Positions 21,779 through 32,644 of a DNA stretch of 64,000 bases are shown here, piece by piece. The notes beneath the pieces were generated by a model. That model was not told the DNA's origin. It searched no databases and was given only the letters and a program-made list of their open reading frames with translations. Origin of the DNA: Amyelois transitella (lineage: Eukaryota > Arthropoda > Insecta > Lepidoptera > Pyralidae); contig NC_083513.1 of assembly GCF_032362555.1 (NCBI RefSeq), positions 2,542,001 through 2,606,000 on the forward strand, read 5' to 3'. Each line of letters starts with the position of its first letter. The stretch's first letter is position 1. The translations under genes and the position numbers were made by a program.

Positions 21779-22434
21779 CTGAAAACACATTTTTTTATAA
21801 AGGTGTGTACATATTCATACCACATTTGATATTATGTATGATTACATAATATTTTTAATTATTATATTAGGATCATTAAAGTGGTAACGCTAATATAAGT
21901 ACGAGGAAACGCTAATTTCATATGTAGATACGTCACAAGACTGCAAACAGCGTGTACCAATTCTTGAGCAAATTTCTCCTTTCAAACATATACATAATAA
22001 CTACGTAATAAATATGTTGTAATTTATGTATTTGTCTGTAATCTTAAAATAATTTAAAATAAGCAACGAGTTACAATTACTTTTTATACAGCTTAATATT
22101 AAAAATAAAGAGACAATGTTATACTTTTATATTGGCAACACTGTCTGATGACAGATGATGATGACATTCTTTTTTTTGTAATTTCCGGTAGCTTCATCGC
22201 TTTGTTTTGTCTCTGCGTTACGTGCGTTTTGTTTGTGTAATTAATAATTAAAGTTTTGTGTCAATAAAAGGATTTAAACAAGAATAGTTTATTCAATATA
22301 CATTAAAAAATACGAAGCACACATGTATTTTAAATTTTTGACATATAAAAGTTACACTAAAAATTAAAAGAAAGTATAAAAAAAATGACAGAAAAAAAAA
22401 TTAAAAATCAAAAGTACGTCAAACAAAATTGTTG
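21779..22434. other. Spacer without a gene
   Basis: AT-rich sequence; nothing recognised. Confidence 0.5.
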
Positions 22435-22625
22435 CTATGTATGGCTATGTTCATTCCTGAATTTGATGATTTCCCTGTCGAAGGTGACCAGGGAGGCGCG
22501 GCAGCCCTTGTTGTACTTGTTGCAGGCCCAGTAGACCCGGGGCCCGGTGGAGTGGATGAAGTTGTATCGGAAATTGTTCAATACTAATAGCGGCTTTCCT
22601 TTCTTGGTACTGGTAAAAAACAGGC
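22435..22625 (-). CDS. mod(mdg4): V20, FLYWCH alternative last exon, block B
   Basis: 62 codons follow TTCGACATTTTTCAG|GC. LFFTSTKKGKPLLVLNNFRY, YWAC-x6-CRASLVTFDREII, H-S-H-T. The exon is notably GC-richer than its flanks through its middle. The 5' extension of the frame lies in a repeat and is not coding. Confidence 0.83.
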
Positions 22626-23433
22626 CTGAAAAATGTCGAATAAAATATTTTTTAACATGCCTTGGGCCGGGTGGTGCCGGCAGAGTAGAATAGCACCACC
22701 CCAAATCTTCCCGTGGGTAACTTGATTGGGGTTATTGAGGCATTATGCGAGAGGTGGACAGCAGAGCCTTATACGCTGATATGACGACATCGTCCAGAAT
22801 CAATAAAAACTGCGGTCACCACACTATTTGCATTATCCCCACTAGATTCAGCATCTTTCAGTACGTGTTCACGTCGACAGTCACTATACTAAGAGGAAGT
22901 GCGGGGGGTGGAGAGCGTTAGCTAGTGATGTGACATTAATTGAAAATACCAAAATTGTATCGATGTTTCTTAATCTCGAATTATGAAACACGCAATATTA
23001 TTAATAATAGCATATATTTATAACCGACTTCTAAAAGAAGAGGTTCTCAACTCAATCGTATGTTTGTTATCACATAACTCCGAAAAGTCCAAATGGTTCT
23101 GTGATTATCGTAAAGTTTGAAATTTTACCACAATTCTTTTGGCAATTTAATGTTAAGCTCGGTGTATGTTGAGAATATATAATATGATTATAATACAAAT
23201 GGACAAATATATAAAAAAATGAACTATATTTTATAAATAAAACCATTTATTAATAAAAAAAAATTAAAATGAACAAACATACAAATATACATACAGGTCA
23301 AACTAAGAAACCTCATTTTTAATTCGGTTGATTCCCCTCCGGGAAAGAGGCGTGATTTTATGTATGTATGTATGTATGTTGATTACATAATTAAAATCCT
23401 CAATTTAAATTTACCATCATTTAAATATAAAAG
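22626..23433. other. Spacer with SINE family 2 tail
   Basis: About 22650-22790 holds a repeat-like GC patch. 23328-23379 (CCCCTCCGGGAAAGAGGCG...TATG repeats) is a family 2 tail on the plus strand. No gene is seen. Confidence 0.55.
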
Positions 23434-23657
23434 TCATTTAATTGGAAAAATACCAGGATGATTGTGGCTGTTATTGACCCATAACACGATGTCATTGCGC
23501 GTCCTCAAAGTCACTCTACATTTGTTTGAACTCCACTTGACACACCTCCAAAAGTTTACCCCGAAAGCATTCTTCTTATGGGCATTGTATCTGTGATCAA
23601 CAAATATCACGCCCTGATTACCAGATTTGTTTATTATATATTGCACCACCGAACCAA
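23434..23657 (-). CDS. mod(mdg4): V21, FLYWCH alternative last exon, block B
   Basis: 73 codons follow GACCTTTGCTTTCAG|TT. GSVVQYIINKSGNQGVIFVDHRY, FWRC-x7-CRVTLRTRNDIVL, H-N-H and a PGIFPIK tail. The lead is longer than usual and lacks the TTSxRG signature. Confidence 0.8.
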
Positions 23658-24343
23658 CTGAAAGCAAAGGTCAAGAGCGACATTAATAATAATAAATATA
23701 TACCTAAAGGACAAATCACACGTGTATGCGCAGTGAAATTCCTCATAAATTCCTCTTACATTTTGAGGAAGCGATAGCGGAAGTTCCGTATTACCTATGA
23801 GGAAGCGGAAGAGGAATCCTCAGCAACCCTACTACTTTGGACGGGGTTTTTGTGTATTAGTAAAGATTTGAAAATGATAATTTATGTAAAAATATTTTAT
23901 TTTCCTAAAGTTTTTACACCCAAATAATGTTTTGTTATTAAGTACAAATTGCAAAAAAATCACGTATTAAAAAATTATACCCTTTTTGAGTATTAAGGCA
24001 CAAAAACTGAGATCACAACTAAACAAAAAGAAAGATAGTTTTATTTTACACTTTAATCTTAATTCAGTAAAAGTAATCTGTGTATTAACTTGACGCAATA
24101 GATTTAAAAAAAAAGAAACAAACAAAAAGGTCATACCTACTACCACAGTTTGTACTTAACATCTTTTAGCGAAGAATTGTAAATACATTTCAGAGTTAAC
24201 TCTTAGCGACTTGTTGGAACAACTATAGTAGCCGATATTTCTCCAAAAGCGTCAATAATTCTATTTTTTTGGTTGTCGTATGTAAATACAACGTGTCAGT
24301 AAAAATTTGAAATATAGTTTAAAGTACCAATTACCATATTATG
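23658..24343. other. Spacer without a gene
   Basis: AT-rich. 23740-23820 has several GAGGAAGCG-type words on both strands but no clear element. Confidence 0.45.
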
Positions 24344-24582
24344 TCAAATAAATAAAGATTTTTTTTCATTTGAACTAGTATATACCCTTACGTCATGATT
24401 ATGATTGTCATTAACTCTGACTATAGAATTATTTATTGTTGTGACGGTGGCTGGACAATGGTAGGTTGTTCTTGATCGACAGCACCACGCGACCTTGGAT
24501 CCTAGGAGTCGATGATTGGTGACGTAATGGTATGGACCAATCACGAGAACTGGCCCCCCTCGTTGGGTCGTAGCGAACCTCA
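24344..24582 (-). CDS. mod(mdg4): V22, FLYWCH alternative last exon, block B
   Basis: 78 codons follow TGTTTTATCTTCTAG|TG. RFATTQRGGPVLVIGPYHY, AWCC-x7-CPATVTTINNSIV, H-N-H, then an unusually long basic/serine tail DVRVYTSSNEKKSLFI. The Trp is followed directly by two Cys. Confidence 0.82.
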
Positions 24583-25177
24583 CTAGAAGATAAAACATTT
24601 TAATTCATACTGGCGTTCGCTGCGTTGTTTCTATTATTGACGTTTATAAGCTACTAACATAAAGTTCATAAGAGCAATAAATTTTCATACACAAAATACA
24701 AATTAATTGCTCCGCTCGGTCGTTCAGGTACTAAATCACTAAAGTGACAGTGACTTGTTCAAACACAGTTTTACTTTCGAAAAAAATATTACTACAAAGA
24801 GATAGAAAATTGTGCGTTATCAATAATGGTCAATGCTCGTTTTGTGAAAGTAAAATTAACGAAATGATTATGTTCATTACTCAAACTTTCCACTTATTTA
24901 TTAAACTACATCCTGGCGAAAGGCAAGGCAACAGTACCTTAAATGAACGAGCTTGCTTGAAGTATCGAAGAGAAATGAATGTCTTAAGTATTGAGTCCAA
25001 GGAATTGGGCAGTTCCTACGGGTTTGCGTTTAAAGGTACATTATTTAAAGAAATGAGGATATCCATTTTATAAATAAAGAACATCAACTTTAATAATGCA
25101 GTAATAGATAAATTGCGGGGAATTGGTAGGTAATAATGAACACAGCGTATTTTTTCAATTTTATTTGTGAAGTCCCA
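24583..25177. other. Spacer without a recognised gene
   Basis: A 109-codon plus-strand frame at 24744-25073 has no domain I recognise and no homology cue. It is not called. Confidence 0.45.
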
Positions 25178-25317
25178 TCAAATATGGTTGTGTTGGTTCA
25201 TAATTTTGGTGACATGCCCATCAACAGTAGTGACAGTAGTTCTGCAACTGTGGTGTTGAAACCGGTGTTGACCAATCACTAATACCGGAAAACCTCGACG
25301 AGATATCGTGTAGGATA
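25178..25317 (-). pseudogene. psi5, internally deleted FLYWCH exon
   Basis: The acceptor (AAATTTCAG|TA), phase and stop are intact and 45 codons are open. The block between HRFQHH and the second Cys is gone, so Trp and the first zinc Cys are missing: it reads QHRFQHHSCRTTVTTVDG, then H-N-H-I. About 15-20 residues are lost in frame. It could still be spliced to give a short C-terminus without a finger. Two tracts (CAACAGTAGTGACAGTAGT) are near-repeated at the deletion, hinting at slippage. Confidence 0.7.
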
Positions 25318-25399
25318 CTGAAATTTGAATATAAAGTTGAACCGTAATGAAAACATAAAGGTACAGGCATTTATTTTTAATTGTAATAAGTAAATAATG

Positions 25400-25836
25400 C
25401 ACCCGGAGACAGCGATTGCTTCGTTAAGGCCTGCATAACAGCGGCCTGGGCAAAGTAGCGTGAGGTGGCCGGTATCATCTGTGACCCCAAATTGCCGGTT
25501 AGGCTAAAAGGGCGGGTCTGTGAAGAACTCCCATATCCCCGGCAGCCTTTATGTCCGTGACATAACAGACAACATTTTATGCAGGAGAGCCGCCAGCGTA
25601 GGCGGTCCTGCGGTCACATCTTGCGGATTCACTACATGGGGAACAGATGCCTGGCCATTCAACCTCCGCCGGACCAGGTAGATAGGGCCGAAGAGATTAT
25701 GGCTGGATGACACAAAAGATGATATGCGAGCCAATGGACTGAAATCCGAGGACGTCGACAACCGGACTAGGTGGAGAGAGAAAAGTCGGAAGGCGGACCC
25801 CGGATCCCAAAACACTTCTGTGAAGAGTGCAACCGC
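25400..25836 (+). mobile_element. Non-LTR retrotransposon 3' fragment
   Basis: A plus-strand frame reads GPKRLWLDDTKDDMRANGL, then SEDVDNRTRWREKSRKADPGS. This matches the conserved C-terminal end of reverse-transcriptase ORFs of insect LINEs. Upstream codons continue the match loosely. Only the 3' end is present and no catalytic domain is left. Confidence 0.7.
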
Positions 25837-25871
25837 AGAGATGAGAGAGAGTACTACTCTCTCTCATCTCT
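25837..25871. repeat. Perfect 16-bp GA/CT inverted repeat
   Basis: AGAGATGAGAGAGAGT and ACTCTCTCTCATCTCT are reverse complements around ACT. It sits at the 3' end of the LINE fragment. Confidence 0.9.
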
Positions 25872-26100
25872 CCCAAATAATGTTTTCTCCGATTTTATAA
25901 ACTGATGGTGAGGATAAATAAAATAAAACAACGTGTTTAGTGGCTGAATTTTGATTTTTATTTATGTTGGCAAACTTAATATAATAATATATAAAAATTT
26001 TTATACAGGAGCATTTAATTGTAGTACAAAGGTGCTACTTATTAATATTATTTCTTACGTAACTTTATAAATAAAAAAAAGTTAAAATATAATCCTTTCT

Positions 26101-26297
26101 TTAGTGGTTATGTGCTTTCTTTAAGGCCACGATCTCCCCGTCAATGGTTATAAGAGCAGCTCTGCAATTAGTCCGCGTCCATTGGCTACACGGCCAAGTT
26201 GTTTTGCTACCTCCGACACGATTGCCCCGGTAATATCGGTAAGCCCCTATTTGGATTACTGGTTTACCAAATTTCGATGTTGTATACACCGGAGCCT
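26101..26297 (-). CDS. mod(mdg4): V23, FLYWCH alternative last exon, block B
   Basis: 64 codons follow GTAACTGTTTCAG|AG. APVYTTSKFGKPVIQIGAYRYY, TWPC-x7-CRAALITIDGEIV and H-N-H at the stop. It closely resembles V24, V25, V31 and V32 (YTTSxxGKPxIQxGxYRF). A possible AATAAA lies about 140 bases past the stop. Confidence 0.85.
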
Positions 26298-26933
26298 CTG
26301 AAACAGTTACAATTGGATGGGTAAATGCAACATCACAACAACAAAAATAATACTATATTAAATGCTCCTGTACATAATTTTGTGTACATAAATCAATAAA
26401 TAATGTACGCTTCGTCAATTATGATTATTATCTTTGCTATAATATTCAATGGTTTCTTCAAAGGTCCAGATTGAGATTCAACCTTTCTCAGGAATCATTT
26501 GTAAAAACATAACTAAAATAAAAATGTTTTAGACAATTAAACAAAGTGTTACCCATTTTTTTATTTGCAAACATATCAAACCCAAATAAATATATTTGTA
26601 CACGAAAAATAAACTAAAACCCATATTAAAAAATAAATTAGTCATAGTCATTTAGCATAGCATTTCAACGTGGCAATGCAACCAGCCTTCTGGGCACGTT
26701 ACCGTGAGCAAACGATTTACAGGGACTACATAATTTATAAATTATAAAGAATTTTTCAATTCTCTTTTTATTATTGTTTCAAATTCCTTTTTCGTGGTTA
26801 CTTTTCAAATTCATTTCACTAGAACACAATTCAATTATGATCATGATCAAAAATATATTATTTTTGTAAAATCAAAACAAATATCATTAGATAGTTAAAA
26901 TGCCACAAAAAAATGCAACACGCATTGACTAAT
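26298..26933. other. Spacer without a gene
   Basis: AT-rich. A TTTATT (AATAAA on minus) at 26767-26772 belongs to the 3' flank of V24. Confidence 0.5.
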
Positions 26934-27136
26934 TCAATGATTATGTGCGTTTTTGTAAAACGCTATGGTTTCTTCCACAGTCCAGACCGAGGCTCTGCAG
27001 CCAGTCTTACTCCAGCTGTTGCAGCACCATTGAACCTTAGAGCCTCTTGATGTACTCGTTCGTTGACTGAATCTGTACTTGCCTATCTGAATTACGGGTC
27101 GGCCGAATTTAGATTTCGATAAATATGGTTCACTAC
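26934..27136 (-). CDS. mod(mdg4): V24, FLYWCH alternative last exon, block B
   Basis: 66 codons follow CGTAATAATTTTCAG|GT. SEPYLSKSKFGRPVIQIGKYRF, QWCC-x7-CRASVWTVEETIA and H-N-H at the stop. No usable start codon exists near its beginning, so it shows only when read from the acceptor. Serine/threonine-rich loop (SQRTSTSRGS) before the Trp. Confidence 0.84.
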
Positions 27137-27967
27137 CTGAAAATTATTACGGGCTTAGCGGGTATGCACTAACAACTATTGCTTACATGTGTAAAATAGG
27201 AAACTATCTGACTGATTGGCTGACATATAAATGCACTTTAGCTTAGAGCTTTAGAGCTTTAACCACTGGATATAGATGGTTGAAATTTGTCATGTAGCTT
27301 TTGTATGTGGTCAGGAAGAGAGAAATACCCGCATGAATGACGATAAACGGGATTTTTCTTTTCACGCGAGCAGAGCCGCGGATAAATATATACAATATTA
27401 GTCAACATAAATACATACATGTCGACAAAGCCCAAGGTCTCGAAAAAACTGAAAGGGCACATTTAATATTGGATAATATTGGTACGTATTTATGGTCGAA
27501 TTAACAAATGATCATTTAGATAATTAAGACATTTTATTCTAAATTTAAATGCAGTTATTAATTTAAAATGTCGAGTGCAACTGGGAAAACGCAAAGATGA
27601 AACAATTGTCAAAAGATATTTAATTTATCATTTCTCTTTCGATTTAAATATCGTATAAACCAATTTATCATCATAACAATATATTTTCTTGTCCATATTT
27701 CTATTCTAAGTTTAAGTAATTGTGATGTTGACTTTATTGAGTTTGTTACCGCTTCTTCTGCACTGACGCTTTGGAAGCGGCAGTAAACTTTTGAATAATT
27801 TTTTTCACGTCAACCTATTTTGTGAAAAACCAAAAGATATGACAATTATTAAGTGACATTAAAATGTCATAAAGTCATAATAAGAAACAAAACTTTTGAA
27901 TTGGAGTCGTAACTACCTAATTATTCTACTGTATGTGATGCTTTACAAAGCTATTTAATTTTTCCAT
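27137..27967. other. Spacer with repeat fragments
   Basis: 27399-27470 carries family 1 SINE words and 27739-27790 repeats 12772-12820. TTTATT at 27733-27738 could be a poly(A) signal for V25. No gene is seen. Confidence 0.5.
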
Positions 27968-28161
27968 TCAATGATTATGTTCAGTGTTAGAACGAACAAC
28001 TGTATCATCTATAGTCCATATGCACGCTCGGCATCGTGTGTTACTCTGGTTGACGCAAGGCCAGCTTTGCTTCGGCCCCTTGCAGCTATTTTTGCGGAAA
28101 AATCTATATTTCCCCATCTGTATAAGAGGTTTTCCGAACTTTGATGTAGTGTAAACTAGAC
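27968..28161 (-). CDS. mod(mdg4): V25, FLYWCH alternative last exon, block B
   Basis: 63 codons follow AAAATCTTATCTTATTTTCAG|GT. LVYTTSKFGKPLIQMGKYRFF, SWPC-x7-CRACIWTIDDTVV and H-N-H at the stop. It has an extra Cys in the loop (NSCKG) and one after CRA. It also lacks a start codon early on and is defined by acceptor and phase. Confidence 0.84.
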
Positions 28162-29037
28162 CTGAAAATAAGATAAGATTTTAACAGATTTTTAAATGGA
28201 TATATCATCGTTTTCTTATTACTCTTATTTTATGTAACAGAACATGTGTAAACCTTAGTCTTGACTATTTGGTGTACTGAGAAAAATATTTGCTTTACGG
28301 TTGTTGTTCATTTAATAATAACTTTGGAATAAATTGCTTATAAATGAAGTGTAAAAATAACTCTTATAAATATTACAAAGTAATGTATAATGTGAATTTG
28401 TATATATTTTAATTGGTAATAAAATCATTTAGGTATTCATATATTTTTTAATCCAGTAAGTTTATTATTTGTGCCAACGAAATCATACATTAATGCAATT
28501 ACATAAATAAATTTCTAGTTGTTAATAAAATATTTAATTAATTTTCTTTGGCATTCACTTCTAAGTTATGTAATAGTCTACCGATAATACATAGTAAAAT
28601 AAAAAAATGAATAAAATTAAATGAAATAGTTGAAACAAATACAGTCATTACGTTATTAAGGCAGTAAAGTGGTTATTACCGTACCTTCATGTAAATTAAA
28701 ATCGTGAAATAAATTATTTTTATTTTACTTGTGTGTATTAATTATTACTTTCTCGTGCTTACCAATGAATGTAATCTGATGAAACTGTACTGTCACACAG
28801 CTAAACTGGACTTTAACTATTATACAACGGCTCGTTTAAAAACGTACACAAAGTTCCTATCAAACGTTCCTTAGGAGGTGTATTTTTCTATGCGACCTAC
28901 TACACAAAAGGCAGAAAACGAAAAATAAATATCAATATACTTGTATTGTATAAAATTGAAAAAATATTTCTACTTCCAACCATAGAACTGTTATCACTTG
29001 CGTATAGAATTGACGTTGCGATCTCTATATAGTAAGG
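28162..29037. other. Spacer without a gene
   Basis: AT-rich sequence; no repeat or motif recognised. Confidence 0.5.
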
Positions 29038-29231
29038 CTAATGTGAGTGTCGATTAATGACCCTGACGATTTTATCATCAACGGTGATGAGTGAGCAAGG
29101 GCAGCCGGCGGAGGTGCGGGTGCAGCGCCACCACACGGCGTTGTACTTGTTGACGCCGTGTCTGCTGTAGTGGTAGCCCGCCACCGACAGCACGTCGCCG
29201 GGAGGCTGCCGGGGCTTTGTGGATGAGGACA
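29038..29231 (-). CDS. mod(mdg4): V26, FLYWCH alternative last exon, block B, GC-rich
   Basis: 63 codons follow ATATTTCTTTGATATTTCAG|TG. SSSTKPRQPPGDVLSVAGYHY, WWRC-x6-CPCSLITVDDKIV and H-S-H at the stop. The exon body is strikingly GC-rich against AT-rich flanks, unlike most siblings. The RQPPGD lead replaces the common SxRGxP. Confidence 0.83.
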
Positions 29232-29311
29232 CTGAAATATCAAAGAAATATATTATTCTTGGAACAGAATTACGCGTTCATAAGGTTTACTTAACATCAG
29301 CAATTGAAAAT

Positions 29312-29401
29312 CAGCTGAATGTGGCCTATCAGTATGTTTAAGACTGTTGTCTCTGTCTACCCCTCAAGGGATATAGACGAGAAAATATATATGTATGTAA
29401 G
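29312..29401 (+). repeat. SINE family 1 3' fragment
   Basis: It keeps CAGCTGAATGTGGCCTATCAG, CTGTCTACCCCTCAAGGGATA and a TATGTATG tail. Confidence 0.75.
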
Positions 29402-29471
29402 TGAAAATCTCGATGTCTAATTATTTTGTAATTTGTACCACATATGTTTATTTACATATAAAAACGACCAC

Positions 29472-29665
29472 TTAATGATTATGAACGTTCCTGTAATATA
29501 CAATACAATTATCTACAGTCGAGACGGTCGAGCGACATCCTCTGTCCCACTTGATGCACCGCCATCTTTTTCTGGGGTTATTCTTCCTGTGTTTTTCTAG
29601 ACTGAAACGGTAACCACCAAATTGGATCATGATATTGCCTTGGCGCGATGTCGTGAAGATTGACA
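29472..29665 (-). CDS. mod(mdg4): V27, FLYWCH alternative last exon, block B
   Basis: 63 codons follow AAATATAATGTTTCAG|TG. SIFTTSRQGNIMIQFGGYRF, KRWRC-x6-CRSTVSTVDNCIV and H-N-H at the stop. A basic loop (EKHRKNNPRKR) precedes the Trp. Confidence 0.84.
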
Positions 29666-30416
29666 CTGAAACATTATATTTGCTCATTAGGATCTATACT
29701 CCGTAAATACGTACCTACCTTGATCAAATCGGGTATCTGTCTGCCCCGCAAGGAACATAAACTTGATTCAAAAATTCAAATTCAAAATTTTTATACATCA
29801 TTATAGGATTGTATGAAATAAACTCAATTACTTTCTTAATTTATTATTATTCATGAATGTAATACATGTAAAATACAGAAAGAAATATTTCCAAATAATA
29901 AATTGTAAATTCATGTAGGGGGAAGTCCCGTAACGCCGGACGGCACCTAGCGCCGGACACTCGTACTATTCAAGCGAGTACAAATCAGTTCGTTTCAAAA
30001 TACAAGTGAAAGGGGTGCTGGGGCATACAGGAGGTACAAGATCACGCGCCGTGCCTCTCCAGTGACGCACACGGCCGCGGCAGGAGTAACAATTTGCTGT
30101 TTTAGGCTCGAAATCACGGCGTCACCTAAATATCAATGTAAGTAATTCTAATATATTTATGCATTTACATTTGAGTGGTAAAGATAAAATCAGTACTCAA
30201 TTGTTATCCGTAAAATGGTAGAATATTATTACATCTTTTAAACAATTTAAGTAGGTACCATCTAATGAACGAAAATGTGTGTCCCTTAGCACCGGACACT
30301 AAGTCGTCTCTTAGTGCCGGACAGTAAACATATTGATATTTTTTGTAAGAAATTACGTATTTTATTCTAATTATTTAATTTTGTTTAAGAGTATAGAAGA
30401 AAGAAGATAGTTAAAA

Positions 30417-30778
30417 TGGAAGAGAAGAAAAAGAAAGGATCCTGGGATCCACAGAGCTTACAAACTGCTATAGATAAGGTTATGTCAAAAGAACTGAGTG
30501 TAAGACAAGCTGCAATGCGATACAATATTCCTAAAAGCACTATACATTAAATAAAAGCCCTAAATCGAGAAGAAGTAACAATGAAACCAAAGTTAGGTAG
30601 ATTCACTAACACCTTCTCAGCAGAGTATGAAGAAGTCTTGGTGGACCACATTAAAGATTTATCGAATAGATGCATGCCGCTCATGAAAAAGAAGTTTCTT
30701 AAATTAGCATACGACTTAGCTGAAGTCATGAAGATTCCTCATTGATTTAATAAAGAAAAGGGCAGTGCTGATAAATAA
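30417..30778 (+). pseudogene. Broken pogo-type transposase, N-terminal part
   Basis: From the ATG it reads EEKKKKGSWDPQSLQTAI, then KELSVRQAAMRYNIPKSTIH, the Psq/CENP-B type helix-turn-helix. A TAA then cuts the frame. Past it the same frame continues (PKLGRFTNTFSAEYEEVLV, DLSNRCMPLMKKKFLKLAYDL) to a second stop. Further pieces (RIFNKPRVDLFYDNLEKLM, CDETGVS) lie in shifted frames at 31150-31260 after the SINE. The catalytic domain is mostly deleted. Confidence 0.8.
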
Positions 30779-30841
30779 AAAATAAAAGTCGCAATAAAAA
30801 ATTACGACTTCATGAAAAGGCATTTTGACATTTCGTTGAGA

Positions 30842-31112
30842 GTGCCGTGTGGTTCCCGGCACTATTACAAAAAAGAATAGGACCACTCCATCTCTTTCCC
30901 ATGGATGTCGTAAAAGGCGACTAAGGGATAGGCTTATAAACTTAGGATTCCTCTTTTAGGCGATGGGCTAGCAACCTGTCACTATTTGAATCTCGGTTCT
31001 ATCATTAAGCCAAATAGCTGAACGTGGCCATTCAGTCTTTTCAAGACTGTTGGCTCTGTCTACCCCGCAAGGGATATAGACGTGATCATATGTATGTATG
31101 TATGTATGTATG
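30842..31112 (+). repeat. SINE family 1 copy inside the pogo element
   Basis: It runs from GTGCCGTGTGGTTCCCGGCAC to the TATGTATG tail, near complete. It separates the two transposase remnants, so the SINE came in after the DNA transposon. Confidence 0.88.
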
Positions 31113-31451
31113 TTGAGAACACCGGAATCGACAAGCATGATGCGCCCCGTAGGATTTAACAAACCACGAGTGGATCTCTTCTACGACAACCTTGAAAAGC
31201 TGATGAAACAGCACAACATTCACACCCTCAAGAATTTATAACTGTGATGAAACTGGTGTCAGTTGCGTGCACAAATATTCGTCCGGTACTAGGTGCCACT
31301 TTTTAAAATTATGTTTTTTGTTACCAAAGTTTGTTTGATAGTATTAATTATTTTTTAGCAGAGGTTGCATTTTTGTTAAATTAATTTGATTTCTAACTTT
31401 GTTATCTAATATAAGTCATAATTTTATAAACATTCCTTAAATATTTTATGT

Positions 31452-31457
31452 TTTATT
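31452..31457 (-). promoter_or_regulatory. Possible poly(A) signal for V28, transposon-derived
   Basis: AATAAA on the minus strand, 68 bases past the V28 stop and inside the pogo-like element's right end. Confidence 0.4.
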
Positions 31458-31524
31458 TTGAAATAACCTTAGGTGTCCGCCACTGGGGGACTTCCCCCTA
31501 AGTAGTAGTAAGAAGTATAAATAT

Positions 31525-31721
31525 TCAATGATTATGTTCATTTATAGTTTTGACAATGACAGTTCCGTGTGAGGTGAGGGCCACGCGGCAGCCCTTGGAC
31601 CATTTGATGCACCTCCAGTGTCTCCTGTAACCAGCTTCCTTGGACAAAGAATATCGGACACCGTCATACTCCAACACTGGATTACCTCGAGACGATCGCT
31701 TTAAGACAGCGGTGTGAGATC
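31525..31721 (-). CDS. mod(mdg4): V28, FLYWCH alternative last exon, block B
   Basis: 64 codons follow CATACAATTCCACAG|GA. SHTAVLKRSSRGNPVLEYDGVRY, HWRC-x6-CRVALTSHGTVIV and H-N-H at the stop. The pogo-like element begins only about 25 bases past the stop, so its whole 3' end should be transposon sequence. It has no early start codon. Confidence 0.84.
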
Positions 31722-32644
31722 CTGTGGAATTGTATGAAACTGTTTATTTTTGCAAATTTAAAACAATTTTGTAAAACACAGACTTAGATCGAAATAAATA
31801 CTCCGAAGATGTGTACAGTCAACAGCACATCAGCATACTCAAATTTACTGCAAATTTGCCTCTACTACCGCGTTATAAATTCATGTAGGGTAACTTAATA
31901 TGCAGTTGACTTTATATCATCAACCGAAGTATAAACTAAATTTATAAAAAAATACGGTCGAATTGAGAACCTCCTCCTTGTTTGAAGTCAGTTAAAAAGA
32001 GGACATATCTACGCACAGCCCAAACCTCATCATGAGATTTGAAATTTGGCATGTATGTGGTCTAGGGATGCATTAAGGATTAATTTTCCAGAATTACCAC
32101 GCGAAGGGTAATTTTAATTTTCTTACAGGAATAAGGCTTACTCACAAGAATATACAAAATATTTGCAGCATATTGCTCAATATAAATAAAAGTTATCATA
32201 AAGTTAATCGCAAATTATAATAGGATGGTTCTATTAATAAAGTTATAGGTACTTACATTCAAAATAAACATATGTAAGTTCTAAATTTCGATCTATTTCT
32301 GTGGACTACGAATGCAAATTTCAATTTACCTGGCAGCGCTGACTGTATGGTCGCCGCCATGAAGTGAAATCCTGGAAAGAAAACATATTTTTATAGTACT
32401 TAAGAAATTTATAATTATTTTTTTATAATATATATAGGTATATCAATTAATAGTTGAAATTAATTGTTCTGAATATTTGTGACTAAATAAATCAGTAATA
32501 AATTATTCAAAATAATAAATATCGATTTTATTTTAAATAAATTTTACATAAATGTAGGAATAAGTTCAATAGACATAATGACTAATTTTGGTTTTTATTA
32601 AGTTTCCCAACAAAACATTTTGTGAGACTGAAGTGATATATGTA
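31722..32644. other. Spacer with a possible micro-exon
   Basis: AT-rich. The only coding-like feature is the 42-base candidate at 32330-32371, listed separately. Confidence 0.45.
32330..32371 (-). other. Candidate 42-base phase-symmetric micro-exon
   Basis: On the minus strand it is bounded by ATGTTTTCTTTCCAG| and |GTAAATTG. It enters and leaves in the same phase as the array and reads FHFMAATIQSALP. It could be included between the shared exons and V28 without breaking frame. The match is short and may be chance. Confidence 0.3.

Larger units (their letters stand above)
29918..31498 (+). mobile_element. Decayed pogo/Tigger-like DNA transposon carrying a SINE
   Basis: The ends are inverted: GGGGGAAGTCCCGTAACG at left, and the same start GGGGGAAGTCCC when the right end is reverse-complemented. 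Both sides are flanked by TA (29916-29917, 31499-31500). Inside lie a broken transposase (30417-30740 and 31113-31280) and a family 1 SINE. The reading is by the pogo-type helix-turn-helix and terminal TA. Confidence 0.8.

Noticed and set aside
24744-25073. 109-codon plus-strand frame as a gene
   Set aside because: No domain, no splice or start context, and composition like the surrounding spacer.
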